Shown here: positions 25,309 through 34,563 of the stretch, in pieces
How the letters are laid out: every line of letters begins with the position of its first letter
Position numbering within the stretch: the stretch's first letter is position 1
Source: Oscillospiraceae bacterium
Lineage (GTDB): Bacteria; Bacillota; Clostridia; Oscillospirales; Ruminococcaceae
Length of the DNA stretch: 64,000 nt
Assembly (NCBI GenBank): GCA_017472965.1
Contig: JAFUNR010000004.1
Location: 62,001 to 126,000 of the forward strand
Reading direction: 5' to 3'
The notes under the pieces: model-generated
Told to the model about the DNA's origin: nothing
The model's input: the letters and a program-made list of their open reading frames with translations, nothing else
The model's database searches: none
Position numbers and translations under genes: made by a program

Positions 25309-26577
25309 ATGGATCGTTTTGAAAGCGCAAAAGCCCGTTACGCTGCCATGGGTATCGATGTTGATGCCGCTATGGCTCGTGTTGCCGCCGCCCCCGTTGC
25401 TCTGCACTGCTGGCAGGGTGATGATGTCAAGGGCTTTGACGGCGACCCCAACGCTGCCCTGACCGGCGGTATCCAGACCACCGGTAACTATCCCGGCCGC
25501 GCCCGTACTCCCGATGAGCTGATGGCTGATCTGGATCTGGCCCTGAAGCTGTGCCCCGGCACCAAGAAGATCAACATCCATGCCTGCTACGCTGTCTTCA
25601 CCGAGGAGAACGGCGGCTGGGTGGATCGCGACAAGCTGGAGCCCAAGCACTTTGCCAAGTGGGTCGAGTTCTGCAAGGAGCGCGGTCTGGGCGCTGACTT
25701 CAACCCCACCTTCTTCTCTCATCCCAAGTGCGATCCCCTGACCCTGTCCAGCCCCAACAAGGAGACCCGCGATTTCTGGATCGAGCACGGCAAGGCCTGC
25801 ATCCGTATCTCCCAGTATCTGGCTGAAGAGCTGGGCCAGCCCTGCGTTATGAACATCTGGACCGGCGACGGCTTCAAGGATATCCCCGCCGACCGTATGG
25901 GCCCCCGTGTTCATTACAAAGAGTCCATCGAGGCCATTCTGGAAGAGCCGTTCGACTTCAACCTGGTCAAGCCCTGCGTTGAGTCCAAGGTGTTCGGTAT
26001 CGGCGTCGAGGCCTACACCGCCGGCAGCGCCGAGTTCGCTCTGAGCTTCGCCGCCATGCACAAGGATAAGTGCATCCCCCTGCTGGACAACGGCCACTAT
26101 CATCCCACCGAGGTCGTCTCCGACAAGATCCCCGCTCTGCTGGCCTTCTTCGACGAGGTCGCTCTGCATGTGACCCGCCCCATCCGCTGGGACTCCGACC
26201 ATGTTGTTCTGCTGGATGACGAGACCAAGGAGATCTGCAACGAGATCGTTCGCTGCGGCGGTCTGGAAGGCCCCGTCAAGATCGCTCTGGACTACTTTGA
26301 TGCTTCCATCAACCGTGTTGCTGCCTGGGTCATCGGCCTGCGCAACACCCAGAAGGCCCTGCTGATGGCCGCTCTGCAGCCCGTTGAGCGTATGCAGAAG
26401 CTGCAGAATGAGGGCAAGTTCACCGAGAAGATGATGGTCATGGAAGCTGCCAAGACCATGCCCTTCGGCGATATCTGGGAGAAGTACTGCGAGCTGCAGG
26501 GCGTTCCCGCCTGCGACGAGTGCTGGTTCAAGGAAGTCATGAAGTACGAGGAAGAGATCCAGCTGAAGCGCGTCTGA
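25309..26577 (+). CDS. rhaA: L-rhamnose isomerase
   Basis: The 422-residue TIM-barrel metalloenzyme converts L-rhamnose to L-rhamnulose. Recognisable stretches are VALHCWQGDDVKGF, GGIQTTGNYPGRA, NIHACYA, DFNPTFFSHP, IWTGDGFKD, LLDNGHYHPTE, WDSDHVVLLDD and DYFDASINRVAAW, matching RhaA along its length. AAAAGGAG precedes the ATG. It forms an operon with rhaB and shares its strong codon bias. A long palindromic hairpin follows. Confidence 0.96.
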   Translation: MDRFESAKARYAAMGIDVDAAMARVAAAPVALHCWQGDDVKGFDGDPNAALTGGIQTTGNYPGRARTPDELMADLDLALKLCPGTKKINIHACYAVFTEENGGWVDRDKLEPKHFAKWVEFCKERGLGADFNPTFFSHPKCDPLTLSSPNKETRDFWIEHGKACIRISQYLAEELGQPCVMNIWTGDGFKDIPADRMGPRVHYKESIEAILEEPFDFNLVKPCVESKVFGIGVEAYTAGSAEFALSFAAMHKDKCIPLLDNGHYHPTEVVSDKIPALLAFFDEVALHVTRPIRWDSDHVVLLDDETKEICNEIVRCGGLEGPVKIALDYFDASINRVAAWVIGLRNTQKALLMAALQPVERMQKLQNEGKFTEKMMVMEAAKTMPFGDIWEKYCELQGVPACDECWFKEVMKYEEEIQLKRV

Positions 26578-26616
26578 TTCATCTGCCGGCTTCAAATTCA
26601 ATAACCGTGACAAAGG

Positions 26617-26645
26617 GAGCGGAGGCCGGCCGGCCTCCGCTCTTT
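26617..26645 (+). terminator. Palindromic terminator-like hairpin after rhaA
   Basis: Bases 26617-26642 form a perfect 26-base GC-rich palindrome followed by only three T. It may reduce rather than stop transcription into the esterase gene. Confidence 0.6.
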
Positions 26646-26695
26646 GCATTTTACCCGATACGGACATTTCAACCGATACGGATTGGAGTATATGT

Positions 26696-27559
26696 ATGAA
26701 CATTCCTCATCTGAAAAACAATCCTCTGCACGAGGGCCACTACCGTCTGCGCCGGGATATCGTCTATTCCTCCGCCGAGGGCAATGGTCTGACGATGGAT
26801 ATTTTTACGCCGTGGCATGTGGAAATGGGCAATGAGCCGCCCGTGGCGCTGCCGCTGCTGGTGTTTGTGCAGGGCAGTTCGTGGTGTACCCCTGACCGCA
26901 GCTTTGAGCATGCCCAGCTGGCACTTGCTGCCCACATGGGCTTTGTTGTGGCTACAGTGGGCCACCGCGATATGCGGGAGGGTCATCCGTTCCCCGCATT
27001 TCTGCAGGATGTCAAGTGTGCCATCCGTTACCTGCGGGCCAACGCCGCACAGTACGGCATCGACCCCGAACGCGTGCTGATCTGGGGCACCTCCTCCGGC
27101 GGCAACACCGCCGCGCTGGTGGCTGTCACAGGGGATGATCCCGCCTATAAAACGCAGGAGTATGCGGAATACTCCGATGCCGTATGCGCCGCTGTCAGCT
27201 GCTTCGGCCCGATGGATGTGGAGGCACTGTTCAAGTTCCTGATCGACATGCCCGGCGCCAGAGAGATCGGCGCCGCACTGGCCGGTTCCATGGACGAGGA
27301 CTGTATCTGGGCCGCCGCCCGGGAGATGAGCCCGGTCAGCCATGTGCAGCCGGGCAAAACCTACCCGCCCATGCTGCTGCTCAACGGCACGGCCGACCCC
27401 ATCGTTCCCCATGCGCAGATGGAGGCCATGGTGGAAAAGCTGGAGTCCGTCGGCAGCCCGGTGGAAGCCTACTACGTGGATAACGCCGAACACGAGGGCA
27501 ACTTCTGGAGCCTTGAAGTCCGTGAGGTCATTTTTGATTTCATTAAAAGAAACGCCTGA
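26696..27559 (+). CDS. Alpha/beta hydrolase, acetyl-esterase/lipase type
   Basis: The 287-residue enzyme has the alpha/beta-hydrolase fold of the BD-FAE/acetyl esterase group. The nucleophile Ser lies in IWGTSSGGNTAALVA, preceded by LVFVQGSSW (oxyanion loop in place of HGGG). The catalytic Asp is likely in NGTADPIVP and the His in NAEHEGNFW. No signal peptide. It lies downstream of rhaA behind a hairpin; a link to acetylated or methylated plant oligosaccharides (pectin, rhamnogalacturonan) is plausible but inferred. GGAG precedes the ATG. Confidence 0.8.
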   Translation: MNIPHLKNNPLHEGHYRLRRDIVYSSAEGNGLTMDIFTPWHVEMGNEPPVALPLLVFVQGSSWCTPDRSFEHAQLALAAHMGFVVATVGHRDMREGHPFPAFLQDVKCAIRYLRANAAQYGIDPERVLIWGTSSGGNTAALVAVTGDDPAYKTQEYAEYSDAVCAAVSCFGPMDVEALFKFLIDMPGAREIGAALAGSMDEDCIWAAAREMSPVSHVQPGKTYPPMLLLNGTADPIVPHAQMEAMVEKLESVGSPVEAYYVDNAEHEGNFWSLEVREVIFDFIKRNA

Positions 27560-27577
27560 CAGACATTTGCATAAAAG

Positions 27578-27620
27578 AAGAGCGGAAACGAAGGATATCC
27601 CTTTTGTTTCCGCTCTTTTT
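27578..27620. terminator. Bidirectional terminator between esterase and AraC genes
   Basis: A perfect 12-bp stem (27578-27589 with 27606-27617) is followed by T on the plus strand and preceded by A-rich sequence giving a T-rich run on the minus strand. The flanking genes are convergent. Confidence 0.85.
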
Positions 27621-27654
27621 TGTAAGACGCTGTTCTGCAGCCCGGCTGTAAAGG

Positions 27655-28575
27655 TCATTCCGGCTGCTCCGGAAGGCTCTGCCGGTATTGCGCCGGGGTG
27701 ACACCGTGGCGTTTGATGAATTCCCGGTAAAAGCCCGTGCGGGAACCGAAGCCGATGATGCGGGCGATCTCGTCGGTGGTCAGGGCGGTGGTGTGCAGCA
27801 GATGTATCGCGGTGGAGATGCGTTTATCCATCATCATCTCATGCAGGGTGGAATTGTGCTGCTTTTGAATAATGCGGGCAAGCTGCCGCGGGCTGACATG
27901 CATTTTGGCGGCGATCTGTTCGGCAGTCACCGATTGCATGAAATAGCTGTTGATCAGATGCTCCAGATAGGCACTGCGCGAAAGCTCGTTTTCGCCCGGT
28001 TCGGCTGCGGCGAACTGCCGGCCCGGCTGCAGCTCACAGATGGTGAGCAGCAGCTCCGCCAGCTTCAGCACAGGCAGATATTCCGCGCCGCGCTGCATAT
28101 CGGCAATGATCTCCATCACCTTGGTGCAAAGCTCCGGGTGTCCCCGCAGCACCTGCAGCTGTTCGCCGTGAAAAAACCTTTCGCATTGACGGTAGAGAGG
28201 CTGACAGCCGGAGGTCTGCCGCTGTATGCCGGTAAAAGCAAAGCTTCCGCGGCCCTTTTCGTGCAGATTGGGGATGTGTACATGTGAAGCACCGGAGGGC
28301 ACCACCACAAGATCGCCGGCATCCAGCTGCAGCAGACCGTTTTCCGTGCTCAGCCAGAGCTGACCGCCGGTGCAGGCGAAGATCTCACTGTATTGATGGC
28401 AGTGCCGGATCAGTCCCAGCAGCGAGCCGGGAGCGGCCTTGTCTGTGTCCGCCTGTGCGTCTGCATCCGTCTGTGCGTTTGCGCCGGTGCTCACATTTAC
28501 CATCATCTGCAGTGCGATATCCTCCAGCGCTACGGTACTTTTGCGCATCTGTGCCATATAAAGCTCTTCGTTCAA
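27655..28575 (-). CDS. AraC family transcriptional regulator
   Basis: A 306-residue regulator with a cupin-like sensing half (HQYSEIFACTGGQLWL, VVVPSGASHVH) and a C-terminal AraC domain (IAAKMHVSPRQLARIIQ and IARIIGFGSRTGFYREF). The insert AQTDADAQADTD near residue 40 looks disordered. Start: the frame can open at GTG 28584, but GAGAGGTG sits right before a TTG at 28575, which fits spacing better. A perfect TTGACA-N17-TATAAT promoter drives it. Targets could be the convergent esterase/rha genes or, divergently, the pilus operon. Confidence 0.85.
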   Translation of the reverse strand: MNEELYMAQMRKSTVALEDIALQMMVNVSTGANAQTDADAQADTDKAAPGSLLGLIRHCHQYSEIFACTGGQLWLSTENGLLQLDAGDLVVVPSGASHVHIPNLHEKGRGSFAFTGIQRQTSGCQPLYRQCERFFHGEQLQVLRGHPELCTKVMEIIADMQRGAEYLPVLKLAELLLTICELQPGRQFAAAEPGENELSRSAYLEHLINSYFMQSVTAEQIAAKMHVSPRQLARIIQKQHNSTLHEMMMDKRISTAIHLLHTTALTTDEIARIIGFGSRTGFYREFIKRHGVTPAQYRQSLPEQPE

Positions 28576-28599
28576 GGCGATCACCTCTCAATGTACCCG

Positions 28600-28628
28600 A
28601 TTATACTGTTTTACGGTGAAAATGTCAA
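28600..28628 (-). promoter_or_regulatory. Consensus promoter of the AraC gene
   Basis: On the minus strand TTGACA (28623-28628) and TATAAT (28600-28605) are exactly 17 bp apart, a perfect sigma-A consensus. Confidence 0.85.
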
Positions 28629-28822
28629 TTGATCTGTATCGGATTCGGACATGTTTGGATATTGATGTCCGTTTTAGGAACATATTTTCTGTACCTAAAA
28701 ACGGTCTCATACGGGTTTTGCAAATATGCTTTATGCTTGCTGCAATTTGGTGATTTGCACTATAAGTGTTATGAAATCTGCACAAATATCATAGGTTTAG
28801 TGAGAAAAAACGGCGTGAGTTA
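28629..28822. other. AT-rich intergenic region between the AraC and pilus promoters
   Basis: This ~195-bp stretch separates two perfect divergent promoters. It holds a stem (28669-28678 with 28694-28704, one bulged A) and several T/A runs. No ORF with a ribosome site is seen. It may carry regulator sites for pilus expression. Confidence 0.5.
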
Positions 28823-28851
28823 TTGACATGATAATAATATTTCTATATAAT
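28823..28851 (+). promoter_or_regulatory. Consensus promoter of the pilus operon
   Basis: TTGACA (28823-28828) and TATAAT (28846-28851) are 17 bp apart. The transcript would start near 28858, leaving a leader of about 27 nt to the GTG at 28885. This rules out the upstream ATG at 28828 as a start. Confidence 0.85.
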
Positions 28852-28884
28852 GAGTGTGTAAATTATATCCGGAGGAATGCAGGC

Positions 28885-29358
28885 GTGAAGGAAAGGGAAC
28901 TGAAGCATCTGAGCAGGGCAGAGCTGCTTGAGCTGCTGCTGGCACAGACAAAAGAGACCGAGCGTTTGAGTGCCGAGCTGGAACAGGCGCAAAGGGAGCT
29001 TGCGGACCGCCGCCTGAGGCTGCAGGAAGCCGGTTCACTTGCGCAGGCTGCGATAGAGATCAACGGCGTGATGGAAGCCGCACAGGCTGCCGCCCAGCAG
29101 TATCTGGATAACATTCGCCTGATGGAGGAAGAAGCCAGACAGCAATGCGAACAGATGCTGGCCGATGCCGAAAAGAAGGCGGCAAGGATCAGACAGGATC
29201 TGCTGAAGGATGCAAAAACAGAGGCATCACAGCTGACCCAAAAGCTGCTGGAGGATGCCCGGGTCAAGGCAGAACAGGCAACGAAAAAACGAGAGGCAGC
29301 TGCCCGACAGAAGGGCGGAACGAAAGATAAACGCAAACCGCAGGGCAGAAAGAAATAA
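28885..29358 (+). CDS. Coiled-coil protein at the head of the pilus operon
   Basis: A 157-residue, highly charged protein starting at GTG after GGAGG. It begins KHLSRAELLELLLAQTKETE and is predicted to be almost wholly alpha-helical coiled coil (heptads from about residue 15 to 135) with a Lys/Arg-rich tail. No signal peptide or membrane segment. It ends with TAA directly joined to the ATG of the signal peptidase gene. Similar small coiled-coil proteins sit next to signal peptidase I in pilus loci of Clostridia; a scaffold or chaperone role at the membrane is a guess. Confidence 0.7.
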   Translation: MKERELKHLSRAELLELLLAQTKETERLSAELEQAQRELADRRLRLQEAGSLAQAAIEINGVMEAAQAAAQQYLDNIRLMEEEARQQCEQMLADAEKKAARIRQDLLKDAKTEASQLTQKLLEDARVKAEQATKKREAAARQKGGTKDKRKPQGRKK

Positions 29359-29952
29359 ATGAGCAGAGATATGAAAAAGCAACAGGCACAGCTGCCCAGC
29401 GCAGCGCAGGTGGAACAGGAGCTGCAGCGCGAACAGTACAGGCGGCGTTACAGGAAAACGCTGAAAAGTACAATATTTGCTCTTGTTACTGCCGCTGCCG
29501 TTGCGGTGCTTGTGGCAATGCTCTGGATGCCGGTGCTGCAGATCTACGGGTCCTCCATGACCCCGACCCTGCAGGAGGGCCAGATCGTGGTCTCTGTCAA
29601 GGCAAACGAGATGAAGCCGGGCGATATCGTAGCGTTTTATTACGGCAACAAGGTGCTGATCAAGCGCTATATCGCCGGCCCGGGTGCATGGGTGGATATT
29701 CAGCAGGATGGCACCGTTCTGGTGGACGGCGAGATTCTGGATGAGCCCTACCTTACCGAAAAGCACTTCGGCATCTGCGATATCGATTTGCCCTATCAGG
29801 TGCCGGATGAAACCTGCTTCCTGATGGGCGACCAGAGAAGTACCTCGGTGGATTCCCGCCACAGCAGCGTGGGCTGCGTTACACAGGAACAGATCATCGG
29901 CAGGATCATATTCCGTGTATGGCCGATGAAGGAATTCGGGTTTGTCCGGTAA
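29359..29952 (+). CDS. lepB: Signal peptidase I of the pilus operon
   Basis: The 197-residue type I signal peptidase has an N-terminal cytoplasmic segment, one membrane helix (about residues 35-58), and the Ser/Lys dyad: Ser in YGSSMTPTL and Lys in VLIKRYIA. FLMGDQRSTSVDSR is the conserved box with the Gly-Asp-x-R-x-SxDSR pattern. It starts immediately after the coiled-coil gene. Dedicated signal peptidases are known in several Gram-positive pilus operons, where they help process or assemble pilins. Confidence 0.9.
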   Translation: MSRDMKKQQAQLPSAAQVEQELQREQYRRRYRKTLKSTIFALVTAAAVAVLVAMLWMPVLQIYGSSMTPTLQEGQIVVSVKANEMKPGDIVAFYYGNKVLIKRYIAGPGAWVDIQQDGTVLVDGEILDEPYLTEKHFGICDIDLPYQVPDETCFLMGDQRSTSVDSRHSSVGCVTQEQIIGRIIFRVWPMKEFGFVR

Positions 29953-30009
29953 AACCGGCATAAAGATAAAAGCAACAGGCGATATTTGACTTTAGCAATG
30001 GAGAACCGC

Positions 30010-33000
30010 ATGAAAAACGATTTGCTGCAAAAGGCACGAAAACTGAATACCGGCAGCAAGATCCGTAAGCGTTGGCACAGAGTGGTCAGCGTTCTGGCTG
30101 CAACTACGGTTTTCTGTACGACCTATATGCTGATCCTGCCCGCCATCACCATGGATACGGAAGCGATCTGCGGCATGGAGGAACATCTTCACAGCGAAAG
30201 CTGCTTCGGCTATGTTGTAACGACCGAGCTGCAGTGTGCGCTGGAGGAGGGGGCAGGGGCACATACCCATGCCGAAGAGTGCTTCGATGAGCAGGGAACG
30301 ATTCTCTGCGCACTGGAGGAATCGGCGGGTCATGTCCATACCGAAACCTGCTATGTACAGGTACAGCAGGAGGAGCCGGTGCTGGTTTGCACGCTGGCCG
30401 AGCACACGCACGATGTGCCCTGCTACCCGGTGGAAAGCGAAGACATGGAGCAGACCTCCTCGGAATATCTGTGCGGCATGGGTGTCCATGCACACATGGA
30501 AGGCTGCTATGATGAAGCAGGTGCGCTGGTCTGTACCATTCCGGCACATGACCATGCAGCGGAATGCATCGTGGCCGATCTGGATGTGAATGCGGATGTG
30601 GAAACGCCCGAACAGTGGGAGGCAGCCATTGCGCAGCTCACCTTTACCGGTGACTGGCGGCAGGATGTGCTGACCGTGGCCGCAAGTCAGCTGGGGTATA
30701 CCGAAAGTATCCGCAATGTACAGCTTCGGAACGGTGAGCTGAAGGGCTATACCCGTTACGGTGCGCGTCTTGGCGATGCCTACTGCAGCTGGGATGCCGC
30801 TTTTGCAGCCTTCTGTCTGGAATATGCCGGGATCACACAGCAGTATATCCCCTACGGCGCCGATCCCGCCGGCTGGGTGCAGGCACTGGCCGCAAGCGGA
30901 CAGTTCGCTGCCTCGCAGGATTACACTTACGCCATGGGAGATCTGGTGTTCGTGGATACCAATGCGGACGGTGCAGCCGACCGGATGGGCTTTACCGGGG
31001 CGCTGAATGCCGACGGCACTCTGCAGATGCTGGCGGGTGATACCGCCAACGCAGTCGGCTACGAAACCGTCAGCGCCGGTATTGTGGGTTACGGCATTCT
31101 GCCGCAGAACCCCCTGTCCATGCAGGAATGGGCCGATGCCAATGCGATGGCGCGTATGCTGGCTGAACTGCCCGATGCACAGCAGGTGCAGCAGGCCTTT
31201 GAAGATCTGAACGCCGAAGGCGATAAAGCCGGTTACGAAGCGCTCCGTCAGGAGCTGACCGGCCGTCTGGGTGCCATTTATACCGCATACGAAGCCTTTA
31301 ATGAGCTGCAGAAGCAGCGGGCAGGCGATCTGGCAAAGGCGGATGCACTCAAGGAGGTCTGCGGCGGTGCCGCATGGCGTACCCACCCCGTGCTCGTCGG
31401 TGACGATGCCGTTGTTTCCGGTCTGCGCATTGATGGTGTGGAGATCCTTTCCGCGCCGCAGCCGGAGGATGCAGCTGAAAATGCTGCCGAAACTTCCGCC
31501 GATGCGGAAGAAAACAGCGAAGAAACCGCCGAACCGGAAGAACCGGTGCCCGCGGCAGAAGAACAGCTTCCCGAGGGATACATCCGCCGCGGCGATACGC
31601 TGATTTACACCTTCAGCGTGGATACACAGTCTTATTATACCGATATACAATACGGCGAAGCGCTGGTCAAGATCGAGATGGTGCTTCCCGTGGATAGCAC
31701 CAAAGCCGTGTTTGACACCGCGGCCATGCCGTGGATGGAGCACGTCCGCAGCTACGAGGAATACCGCACCGTAAATGACAAAAATACCCTGTGTCAGGTG
31801 CTGGTGGGCTACAAGCGGCTGCGTGCCACCGAAGAGGACGGCGTTGTGGTGCCCGGCAGCTTCAGCGAAACCGTGTACGTGCAGGTGGGACAGCTGCTCC
31901 ACAAGCAGCAGCTCAGCCTGATCGTCAGCGCCTCTATGGAGTTCGCCGCATGGGATGAGCCGTGCGCCGAGCATGGCGTTGTGGAAAAGCTGACGGTTGC
32001 CTCCGACCCGCTGACGGTCTGGGCTCCCCTGACCGCAGAAGAGCAGCAGGCCAATTATGAAAAGTATCTGGCTCTGCTGGGAGAGCTGCAGACGGCACAG
32101 CTTGCCGAAGAGGAATACAGCGCCCGTCTGACGGCTCTGGAAGAAGAGATCATTGAGCAGTATGTGGCCGGTGCGCTGAACGAGGAGCATTACTCCGGAT
32201 TGAACGCACTGCTGCTGCAGATGACCGGTGTGGATCTGGAAACCATCGCAGAGCCCAGCGTGGGTGACGGCTGGTTCTGGCTGCATTACAATTCGGCCAA
32301 CCGCATCAGCAGCATCGGCACGCAGGCAGTGGCTGCCAGTGCACAGCCCGCACAGGAGATCGTTCCCGTAAGTGCGATGCCTGAAAAATATGCGGCCTCG
32401 CTGGGGCTGGATTCCAACAGCCAGATCCCCGCAGACGGCTGGGGCGGCGAAAACTCGCAGGATGATGTGATCTGGGTCAGCAAGACCATCGAGGGTACTG
32501 AACAGGAAAATATCTTCGATATCACGCTGCAGATCATCACCAGAGAAAAGATCAACGAGGTCTACAAGGATCCCGATATGGCGGTGGTCATCGTTATGGA
32601 TATCTCCAATACCATGGCCTCCATCTTCTCCGGCGAGACTACTGTCAGCCGCTATGATGCAGCTATGGATTCCGCCGAAGCCTTTATGAAGAGCTTCGCC
32701 GAGGAGACCACCGGTCTGAGCAAGCTGGGCTATGTGGCATTCAATACCCACGGTCACGAGGTCTTTGCGATGCAGGAATGCTCCACGGCGGCACAGGCGG
32801 CTGCGCTGAGCACCATCATGCGCGACAAAACCGAGGATATCATGGATAAGGCAGCGGCTGCTGCCGGAACATATGCCAGCTCGCACGATCGCTTTACCAA
32901 CATGGAAGCCGGCCTGAAGATGGCGCAGGATATGCTGGCCGGAGTGAACAACCGGCATAAATATGTCATCTTCCTCAGCGACGGCTTCCCCACCACATAC

Positions 33001-34497
33001 ATGACCGCAAGCTCGACGGATGGTTATGCAGGCTACGACCCCTATACCACCTCCGGTTCCAACGGCAGCAATGGCGTTTTCTATGACCGTGTCATGGGCC
33101 ACCACTGCGATTACGGTACCAGCTATTCCGATACCGCTGCCATCAAGGCGCGGCAGCAGGCGGTCAGGATGAAGGATGCCGGCATCAATATCTTCTCCAT
33201 CGGTGTCGATGTGGAAGGCCAGACTATTTATGAGTATCATTGGGACAGCGCCCTCCGTCTGAAAACCGCTTCCACCGTGGAGCGGCGTCAGAACACCACA
33301 TACTATGACTCTACCGGTTACGAGATCGGCACGATGCACTCCGAGCTGACAGCCTCTGTTCCCACAAAGCAGGAAGACTTGAGCAAGGATTATGCGGCAA
33401 AGTATCTGACGGAAAAGCAGCGGACGGATATGTCCAACGATTTCAAGAACTGGCTGAGGGGCAGTGCCAAAGCGGGCATCGGATCCAATTTCTACTACGA
33501 CAGTACCGATAAGGCGGATCTGTCGGCGGCCTATGAGCAGATCTTCGAGGAGATCCTGATCATGAATGCCGAAAGCGCCCATCTGGACTGGGTCGCCACC
33601 GACCCCATGCCGGAAATGGGCGTGCATGAGCTGGATACCATGGAGTTTATCGGCTTCTGGGATATCTACGGCTCGGATCCTCCCGTTCTGGTACAGAGTC
33701 TGACCGGCGAAAGCGTAGACGGCTCACTGTATTACAATACCGCTGCCTTTGATACGACCGAAACCACCATTCACTGGGATCTGAAGAATTCGGGTTATCA
33801 GTCGGTCAGTCTGGGCACGAACAAGAACTATATGTGCGCGCTGAAGTACCGTGTCCGCCTGCAGAATGAGCATGACGGCTTCGTGGAACGGCAAAGCTAC
33901 GTTACCAACGATACCACCTTCCTGAATTACCGCGTGATCGAGGTGGTCAACAATGTGACGCAGGTATCGGGGCTCAAGCGCATTGAATTCCCGATCCCCA
34001 AGGTGTTCGGCTATCTGGCCGAGCTGGAATTCACCAAGGTGGATTCGAGAGGCGGGGCCCTGCCGGGTGCAAAATTCACCCTGACCCATGATACAGCCGC
34101 CTGCGGCACCTGCCGCGGCGATGGCGTGGGCCATGTGGATCTGGAGGTTATGGAAGCGGTATCCGGTCTTGACGGACTGGTGCATTTCGGGAATATTCCC
34201 TCCGGCCACAGCTACATCCTGCAGGAGACCGAGGTCCCCAGGGGGCATCAGGTAAACGGAAACAGCTATCATGTGACTGTTTCCTACGATGCTCTCACCG
34301 TTACCGTCACCGACCGGGACGGCAACGAGATCCCGTGGGATGAGTACATTGTCAACTACACCGAATACACCCTTCCCGAAACCGGCGGTGCCGGTACCCA
34401 CCTTTATACATTCGGCGGTCTGCTTGTGCTTGCGGCGGCTGCTCTGATGTACATAAACATGTTTGGGCGAAAGCGACAGAAGGGGGACGGGAGTTGA
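30010..34497 (+). CDS. Large LPETG-anchored pilus tip adhesin with VWA and degenerate CHAP-like domain
   Basis: A 1495-residue surface protein. Start at 30010 has GGAG 6 bases upstream. Residues about 23-47 form an N-terminal signal/anchor helix. Residues 54-186 hold repeated Cys/His units (CGMEEHLHSESC, CTLAEHTHDVPC). Residues about 216-365 resemble a CHAP/amidase fold but the Cys position reads SWDAAF (Asp262) and the His position DRMGF (Met326), so it is probably inactive. A VWA domain spans about 855-1180 with MIDAS residues DISNT (864-868). A Cna-B/SpaA repeat starts near 1338 (ELEFTKVDSRGG). LPETG is at 1455-1459, then a helix and basic tail. Position before the major pilin fits a tip adhesin. 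Confidence 0.9.
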   Translation: MKNDLLQKARKLNTGSKIRKRWHRVVSVLAATTVFCTTYMLILPAITMDTEAICGMEEHLHSESCFGYVVTTELQCALEEGAGAHTHAEECFDEQGTILCALEESAGHVHTETCYVQVQQEEPVLVCTLAEHTHDVPCYPVESEDMEQTSSEYLCGMGVHAHMEGCYDEAGALVCTIPAHDHAAECIVADLDVNADVETPEQWEAAIAQLTFTGDWRQDVLTVAASQLGYTESIRNVQLRNGELKGYTRYGARLGDAYCSWDAAFAAFCLEYAGITQQYIPYGADPAGWVQALAASGQFAASQDYTYAMGDLVFVDTNADGAADRMGFTGALNADGTLQMLAGDTANAVGYETVSAGIVGYGILPQNPLSMQEWADANAMARMLAELPDAQQVQQAFEDLNAEGDKAGYEALRQELTGRLGAIYTAYEAFNELQKQRAGDLAKADALKEVCGGAAWRTHPVLVGDDAVVSGLRIDGVEILSAPQPEDAAENAAETSADAEENSEETAEPEEPVPAAEEQLPEGYIRRGDTLIYTFSVDTQSYYTDIQYGEALVKIEMVLPVDSTKAVFDTAAMPWMEHVRSYEEYRTVNDKNTLCQVLVGYKRLRATEEDGVVVPGSFSETVYVQVGQLLHKQQLSLIVSASMEFAAWDEPCAEHGVVEKLTVASDPLTVWAPLTAEEQQANYEKYLALLGELQTAQLAEEEYSARLTALEEEIIEQYVAGALNEEHYSGLNALLLQMTGVDLETIAEPSVGDGWFWLHYNSANRISSIGTQAVAASAQPAQEIVPVSAMPEKYAASLGLDSNSQIPADGWGGENSQDDVIWVSKTIEGTEQENIFDITLQIITREKINEVYKDPDMAVVIVMDISNTMASIFSGETTVSRYDAAMDSAEAFMKSFAEETTGLSKLGYVAFNTHGHEVFAMQECSTAAQAAALSTIMRDKTEDIMDKAAAAAGTYASSHDRFTNMEAGLKMAQDMLAGVNNRHKYVIFLSDGFPTTYMTASSTDGYAGYDPYTTSGSNGSNGVFYDRVMGHHCDYGTSYSDTAAIKARQQAVRMKDAGINIFSIGVDVEGQTIYEYHWDSALRLKTASTVERRQNTTYYDSTGYEIGTMHSELTASVPTKQEDLSKDYAAKYLTEKQRTDMSNDFKNWLRGSAKAGIGSNFYYDSTDKADLSAAYEQIFEEILIMNAESAHLDWVATDPMPEMGVHELDTMEFIGFWDIYGSDPPVLVQSLTGESVDGSLYYNTAAFDTTETTIHWDLKNSGYQSVSLGTNKNYMCALKYRVRLQNEHDGFVERQSYVTNDTTFLNYRVIEVVNNVTQVSGLKRIEFPIPKVFGYLAELEFTKVDSRGGALPGAKFTLTHDTAACGTCRGDGVGHVDLEVMEAVSGLDGLVHFGNIPSGHSYILQETEVPRGHQVNGNSYHVTVSYDALTVTVTDRDGNEIPWDEYIVNYTEYTLPETGGAGTHLYTFGGLLVLAAAALMYINMFGRKRQKGDGS

Positions 34498-34563
34498 CAG
34501 GAAAGAAACGAATCTGTCTCCCCGGCGCTTTCAAACAAACATAACTATAAAGGAGAGCAAACC

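Noticed and set aside
28828-28884. Longer start (ATG at 28828) for the coiled-coil gene
   Set aside because: The promoter -10 box lies at 28846-28851, so this ATG would not be on the transcript. GGAGG points to GTG at 28885.
29992-33627. Open frame of 1211 codons antisense to the pilus tip gene
   Set aside because: It mirrors the codon pattern of the plus-strand gene, has no ribosome site and reads as low-complexity His/Gly-rich sequence. It is a shadow of the real gene.
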